Shown piece after piece: positions 12,898-23,593 of a stretch of 64,000 nucleotides of DNA. How positions within the stretch are numbered: position 1 is the stretch's first letter; every line of letters begins with the position of its first letter. The position numbers and the translations under genes were made by a program. The DNA is from Ampelocalamus luodianensis (Eukaryota; Streptophyta; Magnoliopsida; Poales; Poaceae). Location of the stretch: NCBI GenBank assembly GCA_036346255.1, contig CM070639.1, forward strand, positions 32,394,165 through 32,458,164, given 5' to 3'. The notes beneath the pieces are model-generated. The model did not search any database. It worked only from the letters and a program-made list of their open reading frames with translations, and was not told the DNA's origin.

Positions 12898-12960
12898 TGG
12901 GTACACTTCTTGTCAATTATCGTCCTGCTGCGGTATTATTTGATTACGAGCATCGCATTC
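12898..12960 (+). pseudogene. Protease active-site region, disrupted
   Basis: The segment after the nucleocapsid encodes the start of a retropepsin-like domain, but the position of the catalytic aspartate triad is altered near 12940-12955, where a base change and frame change follow TTTGAT. Copy 2 is also altered at the same place, differently (about 45990-46000). The antisense fragment at 62216-62839 keeps an intact DSGASHSF motif, which identifies what is missing here. Confidence 0.65.
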
Positions 12961-15228
12961 TTTATTTCAAGATCATTTGCTGCTGCTAGTGGTCTTCACT
13001 GTGTTCCTTTGGGGATTCCTTTGCTCATTCGCTCTCCGGGTTCGGAAATGAGAGCTGATTTTGAATGCCGTGGTGTTCCTATTGAAGTCAAAGGGGTGGG
13101 ATTTTTGGCAAACCTTATTCTCGCTCGATTCGCGAGTGCGGGCGTGATTCTTGGCATGGATTGGTTGTCCCAACACTTGGGGCAAATCGATTGTGCCAGG
13201 AAGATTGTCTATCTCACGAGCCCTTCAGGCAAGCAGGTTGGATTTTCGCCGCAGCTGCAGGAACCGTATCTGTGTGCATTGGAAGCTAAGCCAGTCTTGC
13301 AGATTCAGGATGTCCCCATAGTATCTGACTTTGTGGATGTATTTCCCGAAGATTTGCCTGCGATGCCTCCAGTTCGAGACATTGAGTTTGTCATTGAGTT
13401 GCTGCCCGGTACCGCTCCGATTTCGAAGGCGCCGTATCGGATGCCTCCCAATGAGTTAGAGGAATTGAAGAAGCAACTTGGTGAGCTTCAAGCAAAGGGT
13501 TTCATCCATCCTAGCTCATCTCCTTGGGGTTGTCCGGTGATCTTTGTGAAGAAGAAGGACAAGACCTTGCGCATGTGTGTTGATTACCGTCCGCTCAATG
13601 AAGTGACGGTGAAGAACAAATATCCTCTGCCCCGCATTGATGATCTTTTTAACCAGTTGTCTGGAACTCAGGTGTTCTCCAAGATTGATCTGAGACTGGG
13701 ATATCATCAAGTCCGGATCAGGGCTGAGGATATTGCGAAGACGGCTTTCACTACTCGTTATTGTCTTTACGAGTATACCGTCATGTCTTTCGGCTTAACC
13801 AATGCTCCAGCTTTATTCATGAACCTTATGAATTCAGTATTCATGGAGTATTTGGATAAATTTGTGGTGGTCTTCATTGATGATATTCTTATCTACTCCA
13901 AGAATGAAGAAGAGCATGCTGAGCATTTGAAGATTGTTTTGGGCAAGCTGCGCGAGCACCAGCTGTACGCGAAGTTCAGCAAATGCGAGTTCTGGTTGAA
14001 GGAAGTGGCATTCTTGGGCCATGTTCTTTCAGTAGGAGGCGTATCTGTGGATCCTGGCAAGGTCAGCGATGTGCTATCTTGGGGTCAGCCCAAGTCAGTC
14101 ACCGATGTGTGGAGTTTTCTTGGTTTAGCAGGCTACTATCGCCGCTTTATCGATAACTTCTCCAAGATTGCGAAGCCAATGACTGAATTGCTCAAGAAGG
14201 ACAAGAAGTTTGTCTGGTCCTCTGCTTGCGATGAGAGCTTTCAGGAGCTCAAACAGCGATTGACTTCAGCTCCAGTTCTTACTCTTCCCGATGTCCAGAA
14301 GAGCTTCGATATCTATTGCGATGCCTCTCGTCAGGGACTCGGGTGTGTTCTTATGCAAGAAGGCAAGGCAGTTGCCTATGCATCCAGGCAGTTGAGACCT
14401 CATGAGCTCAACTATCCCACCCATGATTTAGAGCTTGCTGCTGTGGTTCATGCGCTCAAGATTTGGCGGCATTATCTGATCGGTAACCGCTGTGAAGTGT
14501 ATTCTGATCACAAGAGCTTGAAATATTTGTTCACCCAGCCAGATCTGAACCTCAGGCAAAGGAGATGGTTGGAATTGATTAAAGACTATGACATGGGTAT
14601 TCAGTATCATCCTGGCAAGGCCAATGTGGTTGCTGATGCACTTAGCCGAAAGGTGTATTGCAATACTTTGATGCTCCAAGAGCAACAGCCTGCACTTCTT
14701 GCAGAATTTCAGCGTCTCAACTTGGGTTTGGTTGAGCATGGTTCCCTTGCTGCCTTGGTTGTGCAACCAACATTGGTGGATCAAATCAAGGCAGCACAGC
14801 AATCAGATGTCGGGGTGAGTAAAATCAAGCAGAACATCAAGAATGGGTCAGCCAAGTGCGTCACAGAAGATGAGCATGGTGTTGTGTGGTTTGGGCAGCG
14901 TCTTGTGGTTCTAAAAGTTCCGGAATTGCGGGATGTGATTCTCCATGAGGCCCATGATTCGCCCTTGTCTATTCATCCCGGGGCCACCAAAATGTATCAA
15001 GATCTGCGTCAGAGATTCTGGTGGACTCGCATGAAGCGTGAGATTGCTAGGTTCGTTGCCAGATGCGACGTATGTTGTCGTGTCAAGGCCGAGCATCAGC
15101 GTCCAGCAGGTCTTCTTCAGCCCTTACCTATACCAGAGTGGAAGTGGGATTCCGTGGGCATGGACTTCATCACGGATTGCCCGCTCATCCGGGAAATAGC
15201 GCCATTTGGGTTGTCATTGACAGGCTAA
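12910..15228 (+). CDS. pol: Pol: protease C-half, reverse transcriptase, RNase H, integrase zinc domain
   Basis: A 772-codon open frame, the longest intact transposon frame in the window. Domains in order: end of protease with VILGMDWLSQH (about residues 78-88); reverse transcriptase with KTLRMCVDYRPLNEV (about 217-231) and the FIDDILIYSK active site (about 320-330); RNase H with DIYCDASRQGLG (about 466) and DHKSLKYLF (about 532); integrase N-terminal zinc domain with HDSPLSIHPG and CDVCC (about 680-720). It copies element RNA into DNA. The first residues before the protease match are out of frame with the true product, so the annotated ATG is not the biological start. The frame is lost near 15180, before the integrase catalytic core. 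Confidence 0.9.
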   Translation: MSIIVLLRYYLITSIAFFISRSFAAASGLHCVPLGIPLLIRSPGSEMRADFECRGVPIEVKGVGFLANLILARFASAGVILGMDWLSQHLGQIDCARKIVYLTSPSGKQVGFSPQLQEPYLCALEAKPVLQIQDVPIVSDFVDVFPEDLPAMPPVRDIEFVIELLPGTAPISKAPYRMPPNELEELKKQLGELQAKGFIHPSSSPWGCPVIFVKKKDKTLRMCVDYRPLNEVTVKNKYPLPRIDDLFNQLSGTQVFSKIDLRLGYHQVRIRAEDIAKTAFTTRYCLYEYTVMSFGLTNAPALFMNLMNSVFMEYLDKFVVVFIDDILIYSKNEEEHAEHLKIVLGKLREHQLYAKFSKCEFWLKEVAFLGHVLSVGGVSVDPGKVSDVLSWGQPKSVTDVWSFLGLAGYYRRFIDNFSKIAKPMTELLKKDKKFVWSSACDESFQELKQRLTSAPVLTLPDVQKSFDIYCDASRQGLGCVLMQEGKAVAYASRQLRPHELNYPTHDLELAAVVHALKIWRHYLIGNRCEVYSDHKSLKYLFTQPDLNLRQRRWLELIKDYDMGIQYHPGKANVVADALSRKVYCNTLMLQEQQPALLAEFQRLNLGLVEHGSLAALVVQPTLVDQIKAAQQSDVGVSKIKQNIKNGSAKCVTEDEHGVVWFGQRLVVLKVPELRDVILHEAHDSPLSIHPGATKMYQDLRQRFWWTRMKREIARFVARCDVCCRVKAEHQRPAGLLQPLPIPEWKWDSVGMDFITDCPLIREIAPFGLSLTG

Positions 15229-15668
15229 CTAAAGTGGCGCATTTCCTTCCGGTCAAGACTCAGCTCCGTGTGGAACCTCTAGCCGAGCTCTATGTATCAA
15301 GGATTGTGAGCTTGCATGGTGTGCCCAAGACGATTGTGTCTGACCGTGGGGCGCTATTTACCTCTCGGTTTTGGCATAGTCTGCAGGAGGCCATGGGAAC
15401 TCGTCTTTCTTTTAGCACAGCCTACCATCCTCAGACTGATGGTCAGACGGAGCGAGTTAATCAGGTGCTTGAAGATATGCTCCGCGCTTGTGTTCTTTCC
15501 TATGGGAAGAATTGGGAGAAGTGCCTACCGCTTGCCGAGTTCTCTTACAACAACAGCTTCCAGGCTAGTCTCGGTATAGCACCGTTTAAGGCTTTGTATG
15601 GGAGACGATGCAGAACCCTATTGAACTGGTCCGGCGGGAAAGAGCGGTTCTTGGCCCTAATCAATTAA
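15063..15668 (+). pseudogene. pol: Integrase catalytic core, frameshifted from pol
   Basis: Real integrase homology in this frame begins near 15195 with WVVIDRLTKVAHFLPV, after a shift from the main pol frame. It contains VSDRGALFTS (second catalytic Asp) and HPQTDGQTERVNQ (catalytic Glu), then SYNNSFQASLGIAPFKALYGRRCRT. It ends at a stop at 15666 where copy 2 continues. The core would insert element cDNA into the genome. The pairing with the first catalytic Asp (MDFI, in the upstream frame) is broken by the shift. Confidence 0.85.
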
Positions 15669-16200
15669 TGAGGTGAAAGTCAAGTGCGATTGATTCGTGA
15701 GCACTTGAGCGTAGCTCGATCCGAACAAAAGAGCTATGCGGTCGGCGTCGTCGTGGTGAGTTTCGGCCCAATGACTTTGTGTATCTCAAAGTCTCACCTT
15801 TGAAGGGACATCGTCGTTTGGTGTCAAGGGCAAGCGGCTCCTCGATATGTCGGGCGTGTCGCATCATCAAGAAAGTGGGGCTGTTGCATACAAGTTAGAA
15901 TTGCCGGCTACACTCGAAGGAGTGCATGATGTTTTCCATGTATCGCAATTGAAGAAGTGCCTCCGTGTTCGGTTGAGAAACGCCATTGGAAAATATCGAT
16001 GTGCGGGAGGATCGTCTATCGTGGCGCCCGTTCGTATCCTCGAAGAAGTCGAACGCGAGCGAGGAACCATGTGATCAAGTTCCTTAAAGTTCGGTGCTCG
16101 AATCACTCCGAGGGCGAAGCCACTTGGGAGCGGGAAGATCGTCTCTGTGCAGATTACCGTCCTTCTTTTTCAATGATCGAGAATCTCGGGCGAGATTCTG
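15669..16200 (+). pseudogene. pol: Integrase C-terminus with chromodomain, broken
   Basis: Homology continues in changing frames. An SH3-like integrase C-terminal region (AVAYKLELPATLEGVHDVFH, then VSQLKKCLRV, 15877-15970) is followed by a chromodomain read across frames (RILEEVERER at about 16035, then VIKFLKVRCSNHSEGEATW at 16071-16128). Chromodomains steer integration towards marked heterochromatin. Copy 2 has Trp where this copy has Cys after KVR. That position is usually aromatic in chromodomains, so binding may be impaired. Confidence 0.75.
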
Positions 16201-16213
16201 TAAGGGGGAGATT
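16201..16213 (+). promoter_or_regulatory. Polypurine tract of chromovirus copy 1
   Basis: TAAGGGGGAGATT lies directly before the 3' LTR start TGTAATGACCC. The equivalent tract in copy 2 is at 49199-49212. Confidence 0.8.
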
Positions 16214-19200
16214 TGTAATGACCCTAAGTTAGGGTTTGTATTTCAAATGTAAAATTATGAGGAGAAATAAAAACTTTTGATGCCTCATGAAAACATTTGG
16301 AAGTTTTCTGAATTTTCCCTAAACAATTTCCATTTTCTAAGATTTAATTCTTGTGAATGGAAATTGTTGTCAACAAACTCTTAGCCTTAAAACTTGTGAT
16401 CATCCTCTGAAAATATTTTTCCTGTCATCTTGACCATCTTAGCTACCTCCCTGAAAATTTTCACAATTTTTAGATTTTGGTTGCTATTTCAAATGGCCAA
16501 GTCAAACCAGTTTGGAAATCTGGTCAAACCCCTGGACAGCAGCTTGTGAATTTTATTGGGAGAAATCTAGTGCATCAAAATTTCTGGAAAACTTACACAA
16601 GGTTTTCCTCTGTCCCTGTAAGCTCCCTTAAAAATTTCAGAATTTGTGGAGCTCGGGAGCTATCTCTAAAAATTCCCCAAACCAGCTCAGCCTTTTGAAT
16701 TCAAACCTTGGAACTACTGTTCCTCGGGCTCGAACCTAACTCGAGCTCGAGTCCGACCGCACCTACATGACTCGGTTGCGTCAACTAGCTGCACCGCCCC
16801 GAGTCCGATCGTTATTGACCGTCCGATGCAAATCGTGCGGCTCACATCGCGCCCGAGCCCGAGTCCGACTCAGCCAGCTCGTCGCGCCGCTTTATCGCTG
16901 CCGCTGACAAGTGGGCCATCCTTGTCAGCATCGCCCTCGTCTTCTCCGCGTCTCACCGGAGCTCGCGGGCGCCCGCGTAGGTGTGCCACGACGCTCGTCG
17001 CTGCCACGTCGTGGACGCGTGTTCCCCTCCGGAGAGTCGCCAGGAGTCCATCTACCCCCTGAGGTCATCCATTCTCCCTCGCGTCCATTCTCGTGACTTC
17101 TCCGCCCATCTCTTAGCTTCGGCCGGAGAAGAACCCTAGCGTAGCGCCGCCGAGTCAGGGCCGCTCTCGAGCCCGCGACCCCGCCGCTGTGCTCCTCTCA
17201 CCACGCCGCCTCCATTTTGCCCATCCCGGACCCTTGGCATCGGTGGATCGCTGGAGCAACCGTCGTCTCGCCTCCGTGACCTCGGCCTCGCGATCGTTCG
17301 GCGTTCGGTGAGCCTCTAGCCTCGACACTTGGTCCTCTAGGATCGCATTTCTCCACCGAGGCCCGATGCTAGGCTCGTTTTCATCTTTGGTGCGTTGTTG
17401 AGGCGTGCGACCGTTTCTTCTCGAATACGGTGTTCGCCGCCACGGCAATTCCGGCGCCTCGGACCTCCTTCGTCGGCGTTATCCGGGCGTCGCGTTCACG
17501 AGATCAAGCGGGAGGCGCACCTCGATTCTTCTCGAAGTCCGTAGCGTCTTCTCGCATGAGCCGTACCTTCTTCTCGCCTCGTTCGCGCCCGGCTCGCGCG
17601 GCATCCTCGAGTGGTATCGCGCGTCATCGGGTTCGCGAGGCACGGTGAACTGAAGGTGTCACTCCCGAGCGAGCACCTCTCGGCTCGGATCCTCTACCTG
17701 CGCCATCGCGGCGCGTATGGGACTCCGTCGAACCGCCGGCAGCATTAGGTTTAATCCCTCTCCATTAGCGTTAATCATCTTTTAGTTGTATCACTGGCAT
17801 GTGGACCCCTCCAAAGTTAATCGCGTTTAGAAATCTTAATCCAACCGTTGTTTTACCCTTTGAGTCGCTGCCATGTGGGCCCATGCTGTCAGTTAGTGGT
17901 TGTGTAAACCTTCATGATACGTTTTCTTTGTTGGGAAACGTATTTCGCTGTGCGTATTTGTTAGGATTGCACTTTGATAAGCCGAAGACGTATTCTTAGA
18001 ATACGCCTTCGACGTCGTCGTTGGCCCGACTAGGTCAAGTTTGACCTGGTCGCCGTTTCTCGCGCGGGTCCACATGTCTGTGGCTGTGGCTAGCTGCGCG
18101 CCGGTAGAAAAAGTATTAAATGCTTTAGTAATGCTGAAATGTATTTTCTGTTGCACTGTTAATTCAATTAAACTTAGAAAATGCATAACTAATTCAATTT
18201 TTCTCCAAATCACATGAAACCAGTTCTATTATTTTTCATTTTAAGTGTATTATTTACTAAAATCGTTTTCACCCATGTCTCCGTTGGCAAAAATATGGTT
18301 ATTGATTAAATGGTGTATTATGTATGCTCCAAATTAGAAAATTTATATCTATCTCAATATTTGTCCAAATCCAGTAAATCCAATTTTGTAAATTTTCATT
18401 TTGAGTGTACTAATTATCAGGATAGGTTTTAGATATGTTTATGTTCATAAATTTTGTTAAATAATTAAAATGGTGCTTTTATGTGTATTTTAGCTTAGAA
18501 AATTCATAGAAAATTCATAACATCTTAAAATGAATTGTTCTTTGTTTCCAAAATTTTGATAAATCTTGTTTTAGCTGCTGTGTAAATTTTTGTTTTGTTT
18601 TGATGTTGTTGAATGTTGAAGTGTGTCGTTGTTATTTGTCCTTATTCGTTGTTTTTGCTCGATCGATAGATTGCGATGATTCTGGTATTCTCGAGAGTAA
18701 TCCTCTGCAACAGGTTGAGCATATTGGGCCACAACAGCCAGGCAAGCAGTTTGATCATGTTAATCCCAGTATTTTAAAGTCTAATATTTTGTTTCAACTG
18801 TATGTATGCATCGCTTAATTTGTGTTAAATTGGTTAGTTAATCCTTTAGATGCATCATCTGTAGGTAAATGATTATCCTCTACTACCTGAGCCTAGATTA
18901 TTTACTGTGATTCGAGATCGTTGGATGATCTCTTGTCACTTATTAGATACGATTTCAACTGCTTAGACATGCTTAGTATCGGTAGAAATGGGCGGTTATC
19001 GACTTAGTCGGTAACCTTGATCACACAAAATTTACTATAACTTTATGTTTCAGCATTTTTACTATGTTTAATTGTGAAAACTAAAAATGAAAATAAAATG
19101 ATTTAGACTTGCGCTGTGGTATGTTGGTGTGATCTGTTGGGTGTGGCGGAATGGTGCAGAGTCAACAGGACCGAACATCTTGTTACACTAAACCAAGCAT

Positions 19201-20328
19201 TTTAGCGTGCTAACCACGCTAGAGTATATGGGACCTCTCTTGACCTAGTACTTTGGCGTGTATTGGCTCCGGGTCGCAGGAGGGATGGTGTTGGGAGCAT
19301 GGTAGTTGTCCGAAAAGCTTTACCCCGCAAAGGTAGTTGTCTTTTCGGCTTTACCATGTAAGCGTATGGATTTCTATCCATACGAGCGGCTCGTAGTTAA
19401 TACACAATATTGGAAAAAGTCTCGTAGGACTTAGTGGCTTTGCATACCTTGAAGTGTGCTTTGGCTTAAAGCGATGCGAAGTGTGGGTACAGTAGTACAC
19501 CCCTACAGGGTTAAAACTATTCGAATAGCCTCGTCCTAGGTTATGGACACGCTTGGCAAGGTCTTCCAGGAGTTAGACTACAACATTTAAATTAAAACTT
19601 GTTGGGTGGTACGAATCTGGGATTCGTGCTATTGTTGGGGTGACTACTGGGATAGTCACTTCTAGGTTGTTTTTCTTTACTCTCTTGTTATTATTACCTT
19701 TACAGTTATTTCAACAGTAAAAATGAATTGCAAACTTGCCTTTAAACTGTATTACATTATTGAAAATAAATTTGGCTTTGTGCAAATGAAACATATGGCC
19801 TCCACCAAATAAGCCTGCATGTAGCATGTGAACAGGTCTGCTAGTTCACACGTCAGTCTTGCGAGTACAAAAACAATTTTTGTACTCAGTTGCTTTGCTT
19901 AATGTTTTTGTTGCAGAGGAAGAAGGTGAGCCCCAAGGGCCTCACTTCTGTGAGTTGTGCTGCCGCTTCATGTTTGACGACTAGGCTTGGCGGTCCGGTC
20001 AGATGCCTTGTGGGTTGAAGGCACGCTGATTGGCTTTGTTTATAGCTATCTTATGGCACTTTTGCTTCCGCTGTCTGTCTTGTTTATTTGTGTATCTTTT
20101 GGTCGGTCGGCCTTGGTCTGTAATATTTCTACTGATGTTACTTTCTGCTTAGTAGTGTAATGTTTGGACTCTATGTTTGGAATGGAGTTGATACATGATT
20201 TTGTGGTGAGGTATGTATACTGCTTTCTAGGAAGTATACATATCTCGAGGCTCGGTTTATTTGATTTGTGATGCTAGGGCCAGGTGGTTGGCTAAGCATT
20301 ACAAGCCAAATAAATTGGGGTCCTCACA
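16214..20328 (+). repeat. 3' LTR of chromovirus copy 1 (4,115 bp)
   Basis: Starts TGTAATGACCCTAAG and ends GGGGTCCTCACA. The first kilobase is AT-rich, then a GC-rich stretch (16740-17700) likely holds promoter and transcription start. A GGTGAG donor-like site is at 17307 and a TTTTTGTTGCAG acceptor-like site ends at 19916. Hairpins: GGTTATCGACT/AGTCGGTAACC (18994-19016), CGTATGGAT/ATCCATACG (19363-19384), TACGAGC/GCTCGTA (19381-19395), GTGACTA/TAGTCAC (19640-19659), and an 11-bp perfect stem GAGTACAAAAA/TTTTTGTACTC (19863-19887). Confidence 0.92.
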
Positions 20329-20379
20329 CCGCACAAGCGGTAAATAAAGTAAACGATTAGTTTGAATAATAAATAGTCG
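20329..20379 (+). other. Short unassigned stretch after the 3' LTR
   Basis: Begins CCGCACAAGCGG (a CCGC/GCGG inverted repeat). CCGCA is the predicted right copy of the chromovirus target duplication. An in-frame TAG at 20374 precedes the LINE open frame. The stretch may be LINE 5' sequence or pre-existing DNA. Confidence 0.4.
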
Positions 20380-21090
20380 TTGGGGATTTTGGTAGCCTTC
20401 AATGAGGGGACGGAGGATGAGATGGAGCTCGATCACTCTGCAGAGGGGGAACAGGTTCATGAGCTCCCTCTTTGGTATCCTCAGGTGGGGGAATTCCAAC
20501 TCTTTTGGAATTGCCTCTCTTCATTATGGGAGTGGTGGAACTCGCTGGACACAGCTCATATCACGGTGCTGAATTGTTGTTGGAATGTTGTGGAGGCAGA
20601 GCATGATCTCTGTCAGAAAAAGTTTTTTATCTCGGTGGTTACTGCTCCTAGAGTCGCTAATGTGGCTTGCTCTCTTCTGGAGCTAGAGGAGGATGATGTT
20701 GTGGAAGTTTTGAAGCCACCTCTGGGTTCTATAAAGAAGTGTCACAGGAAGCGTCGTGTCCCAGAAGATACTAGTATCTTGAGGAGGAGTGCCGGGCTTA
20801 ATGCGAGGAAGAATGACTTGAGGATATGGCGGTGCGGCTCTTTGGAGCCTTTTTTGAAGGACATCGGCGTTCCAAGTGCGGTGTGGCCCCGCCTTTTTCA
20901 TGCGTGGGCCTTGCTCAGTCCATTGGAGTGGGCTTTTGCGACTTCTCCGGTGAGGTGTCGTGGAGGCTCTTTGAGTCGGATGAAGACTAGCTCTCTTTAT
21001 GGACCATTTATCCTTTTGTTTCTCAGGGCCATTGTTTGGCGACCTTGTCTGGATGTTTGGGCAGATTTTGGTTTTGTTAATTGGTCCTAG
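20380..21090 (+). pseudogene. LINE ORF1, C-terminal remnant
   Basis: A 236-codon open stretch with no ATG at its start. It contains an acidic region (EGTEDEMELDHSAEGEQ), a basic segment (KKCHRKRRVPEDTSILRRSAGLNARKN) that resembles the LRRSARLN-type segment common in plant LINE ORF1 proteins, and then an unremarkable C-terminus. ORF1 proteins bind LINE RNA. The nucleic-acid-binding zinc finger expected further upstream is absent, consistent with 5' truncation or interruption at 20328. The assignment rests on position before ORF2 and on the basic motif. Confidence 0.55.
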
Positions 21091-21236
21091 TTCTGTTTAC
21101 TCAAGACTTGTTAATCTTTTGTCAGGATTGTATTACTATCGTTTGTTCCAAATGTCATGGATGTTCATCTGGGAAGGGGAGGTTCTGCTATCTTACTTGG
21201 TGTGGACGGCTTGGTCTGCTTTTTATTTCTTCTATC

Positions 21237-21728
21237 ATGAATTGTAGAAATTGGAATGTGTTGTCTTGGAATGTCAGAGGCATCAACTCTCCTAGCAAGT
21301 GGAGTGATATCAGGGCAAAAATTGAGGAAAGTTCATGTGCATTTTTCTGCTTTCAAGAAACAAAGAAGGAGGCTTTTGACTCTTCCTTTTTGCGTAACTT
21401 TGCTCCTAGAAGGTTTAACAAGTTTTGTTTTGTCCCGGCAGTGGGTGTGTCTGGAGGCATCCTAACAGTTTGGAATGGCGCTCTTTTTGATGGATCATTG
21501 TTCCACCAAGATAGTTTTTCGCTGACTGTGAAACTTACTTCCACCTTGAATGCGCAAAGTTGGTTTATCACTAATATTTATGGGCCTTGTTCTTCGAATA
21601 GGAAAGTGGAGTTTCTATCCGGTCTTCGTGGTTTTGCTGCTTTTCGGTTGGAGCTGTGGTTGCTGGTAGGAGATTTCAACATGATGCGCAACCCAGAAAA
21701 CAGGAACCAGCGGGGGGGGGCAACTTGA
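21237..21728 (+). pseudogene. LINE ORF2, endonuclease domain (frame broken at a G run)
   Basis: The ATG at 21237 starts MNCRNWNVLSWNVRGIN, the classic beginning of a plant LINE ORF2. Endonuclease motifs follow: FCFQETKK (catalytic Glu), ITNIYGPC, and LLVGDFNMMRNPENRN. The domain nicks target DNA to prime reverse transcription. The frame is lost at a run of nine G (21712-21720), after which the product ends at 21728. The endonuclease continues in the next frame (FTWSN, LDWVF, SDHIPY). Confidence 0.88.
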
Positions 21729-23593
21729 ATGATATGATGATTTTTAATGATGTTATTCAGCAGTTGGGTCTGGTTGAGATTCCTATCAAGGGTAGAAATT
21801 TCACGTGGAGCAATATGCGGGATGATGCGCTATTACAAAAATTGGATTGGGTCTTTTCCTCAGCAGCTTGGTTACTTGTTTTCCTGAATTCGCTAGCACT
21901 TCCTCTGGCTCAGCTCACTTCGGATCACATCCCGTATTCAGTGCAGATTTCTTCCAGCATTCCAAAGGCTTCGACTTTTCGTTTTGAAAATTACTGGGTG
22001 GGTTTTTCCAGCTTTCTTCGCACGGTTTCCTCTCTCTGGGGTTTGCCGGCTCAATCGAAGAATGCGGCGCAGCATTTTTCCTCTAAGCTTAAATTTCTGA
22101 GGCGAGGGCTGAAGCTTTGGAGTAAAAACCTTTCAAACCTGACTCAACTCATCAGCAATTCTAGTTGGGTTTCAGCATTGATTGATGGACTGGAAGAACA
22201 GAGATCATTATGTCTGGTAGAAATGAATTTTCGGAAAATTCTAAAGAGTCACCTGCTGAAGCTTTTAGAAGCAAAGCGTATCTACTGGAAACAACGTGCT
22301 TCTATTCGTTGGGCAAAATTTGGCGATGAAAATTCTAAGTTTTTTCAGTCCATTGCTTCATCAGCTTACAGAAGGAACTTTATTGCACTCCTTTACCAGG
22401 AGGATGGATCTTGTGTGACGGAGCATGCCCAAAAGGCTTTGTTGCTTTGGCGGTCCTTTAAAGACAGGTTGGGGATTTCAGAGGCTACAGTTATGCATTT
22501 CAACCTGAATTCTCTGGTTTCTCCAGTGGAGCCTGCAATCTTGGTTAACCTAGATAGCATGTTCTCCTTGGAGGAAATTGATTTGGTAGTTAAAAGTCTA
22601 GTCTCTGATCATGCTCCTTGTCCAGATGGATTCAATGGACTTTTTATGAAAAAATGTTGGCCCATTATTGCTAAAGACTTCTATAGGCTGTGCCAGGATT
22701 TTTGTGAGAGCAGGTTGGATATTCAAAGTATCAACTCTTCATTCATTACTTTGATTCCTAAAAAGACCAATCCAGAAACTGTGAATGATTTTCGGCCAAT
22801 TTCTCTCCGAAACAGTTCGGTGAAGATTCTTACTAAGCTGGTGGCCAACTGGCTTCAGTCGATTATTGTGCAGATTATTCATAAGAACCAATATGGCTTT
22901 ATTAAGCGGAGAACTATTCAGGATTGTATTGCTTGGGTTCTTCAGTATCTCCATCTCTGTCATCATTCTAAGAGAGAGACTGTTATTGTTAAGTTGGATT
23001 TTGAGAAGGCATTTGACAAAGTGGAGCATCATGTAATTCTGGCCATGTTCAAACATAAGGGATTTAGTGAGAAGTGGCAAGCTTGTATTAGTCAAATCCT
23101 GTGTTCGGGAACTTCGGCGGTCCTTTTAAATGGGGTCCCAGGAAAGGTTTTCCATTGTCGACGTGGGGTGCGTCAGGGGGATCCGCTGTCCCCTCTATTG
23201 TTTGTTATGGCTGTTGATTTGCTACAGTCGATCATCAATGTTGCCGCTTCGAAGGGATTGCTATCTTCTCCTTTGGGTGCAGATTTGGAGCAGGACTTTC
23301 CCATTGTTCAATATACCGATGATACCCTCCTCTTTTTGTCGGCAGATGCGTCTCAGCTTTTTTGTCTTAAGGGGCTCCTCAGGTCTTTTGCGGACTCAAC
23401 TGGTTTAAAAGTCAACTTTCACAAATCTTTGTTAATCCCTCTCAATGTTGAGGAGTCTCGAATGGGGCACTTAGCACATACTTTTGGGTGTCAGATTGGG
23501 TCACTGCCTTTTACTTACTTAGGCTTGCCAGTGGGTCATTCCAAACCCAAATTTGATCACTTTTTGCCTTTGTTGGATAGAATCAGTCGTTGA
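21656..23593 (+). pseudogene. LINE ORF2, end of endonuclease and reverse transcriptase
   Basis: Homology starts just after the G run (about 21721) with NLNDMMIFNDVIQQLGLVE. The endonuclease SDH motif is at LTSDHIPY (about 21919-21942). Reverse transcriptase blocks are NDFRPISLRNSSVKILTKLV, VKLDFEKAFDKVEH, GVRQGDPLSPLLFV and QYTDDTLLF at the active site (about 23310-23335). Most plant LINEs have YADD here; YTDD keeps both metal-binding aspartates. A TGA at 23591 ends the frame, while homology (LSGLSTFLSYGGQLVLVNSV) continues directly after it in the same frame. The ATG at 21656 is not the biological start. Confidence 0.9.

Larger units (their letters stand above)
8812..20328 (+). mobile_element. 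Ty3/gypsy chromovirus, copy 1 (5' LTR interrupted)
   Basis: Order: 5' LTR remnant, primer site, leader, gag with CCHC knuckle, protease, reverse transcriptase, RNase H, integrase, chromodomain, polypurine tract, 3' LTR. The chromodomain and 4 kb LTRs suggest the Tekay-like branch of chromoviruses; that clade call is inference. The 5' LTR begins abruptly at 8812 because the LARD at 1-8811 is inserted there, and its first 1.45 kb should lie left of the window. The base after the 3' LTR starts CCGCA, the predicted target duplication. It is closely related to copy 2 at 40314-53252. Confidence 0.9.

Noticed and set aside
12350..12906. Minus-strand open frames of about 100-150 codons across gag
   Set aside because: They lie opposite the GC-rich nucleocapsid region, have no recognisable motif, and the plus strand carries a clear CCHC knuckle.
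16826..17653. Open frames in the GC-rich part of the chromovirus LTR
   Set aside because: They are not conserved in the corresponding part of the copy 2 LTRs; composition alone explains them.
8812..20328. Assignment to the centromeric CRM clade because of the chromodomain
   Set aside because: The chromodomain keeps the WSNHSEDEATWE-type canonical pattern and LTRs are about 4 kb, unlike the short LTRs and CR-motif expected for CRM. Tekay-like is more likely but not proven.
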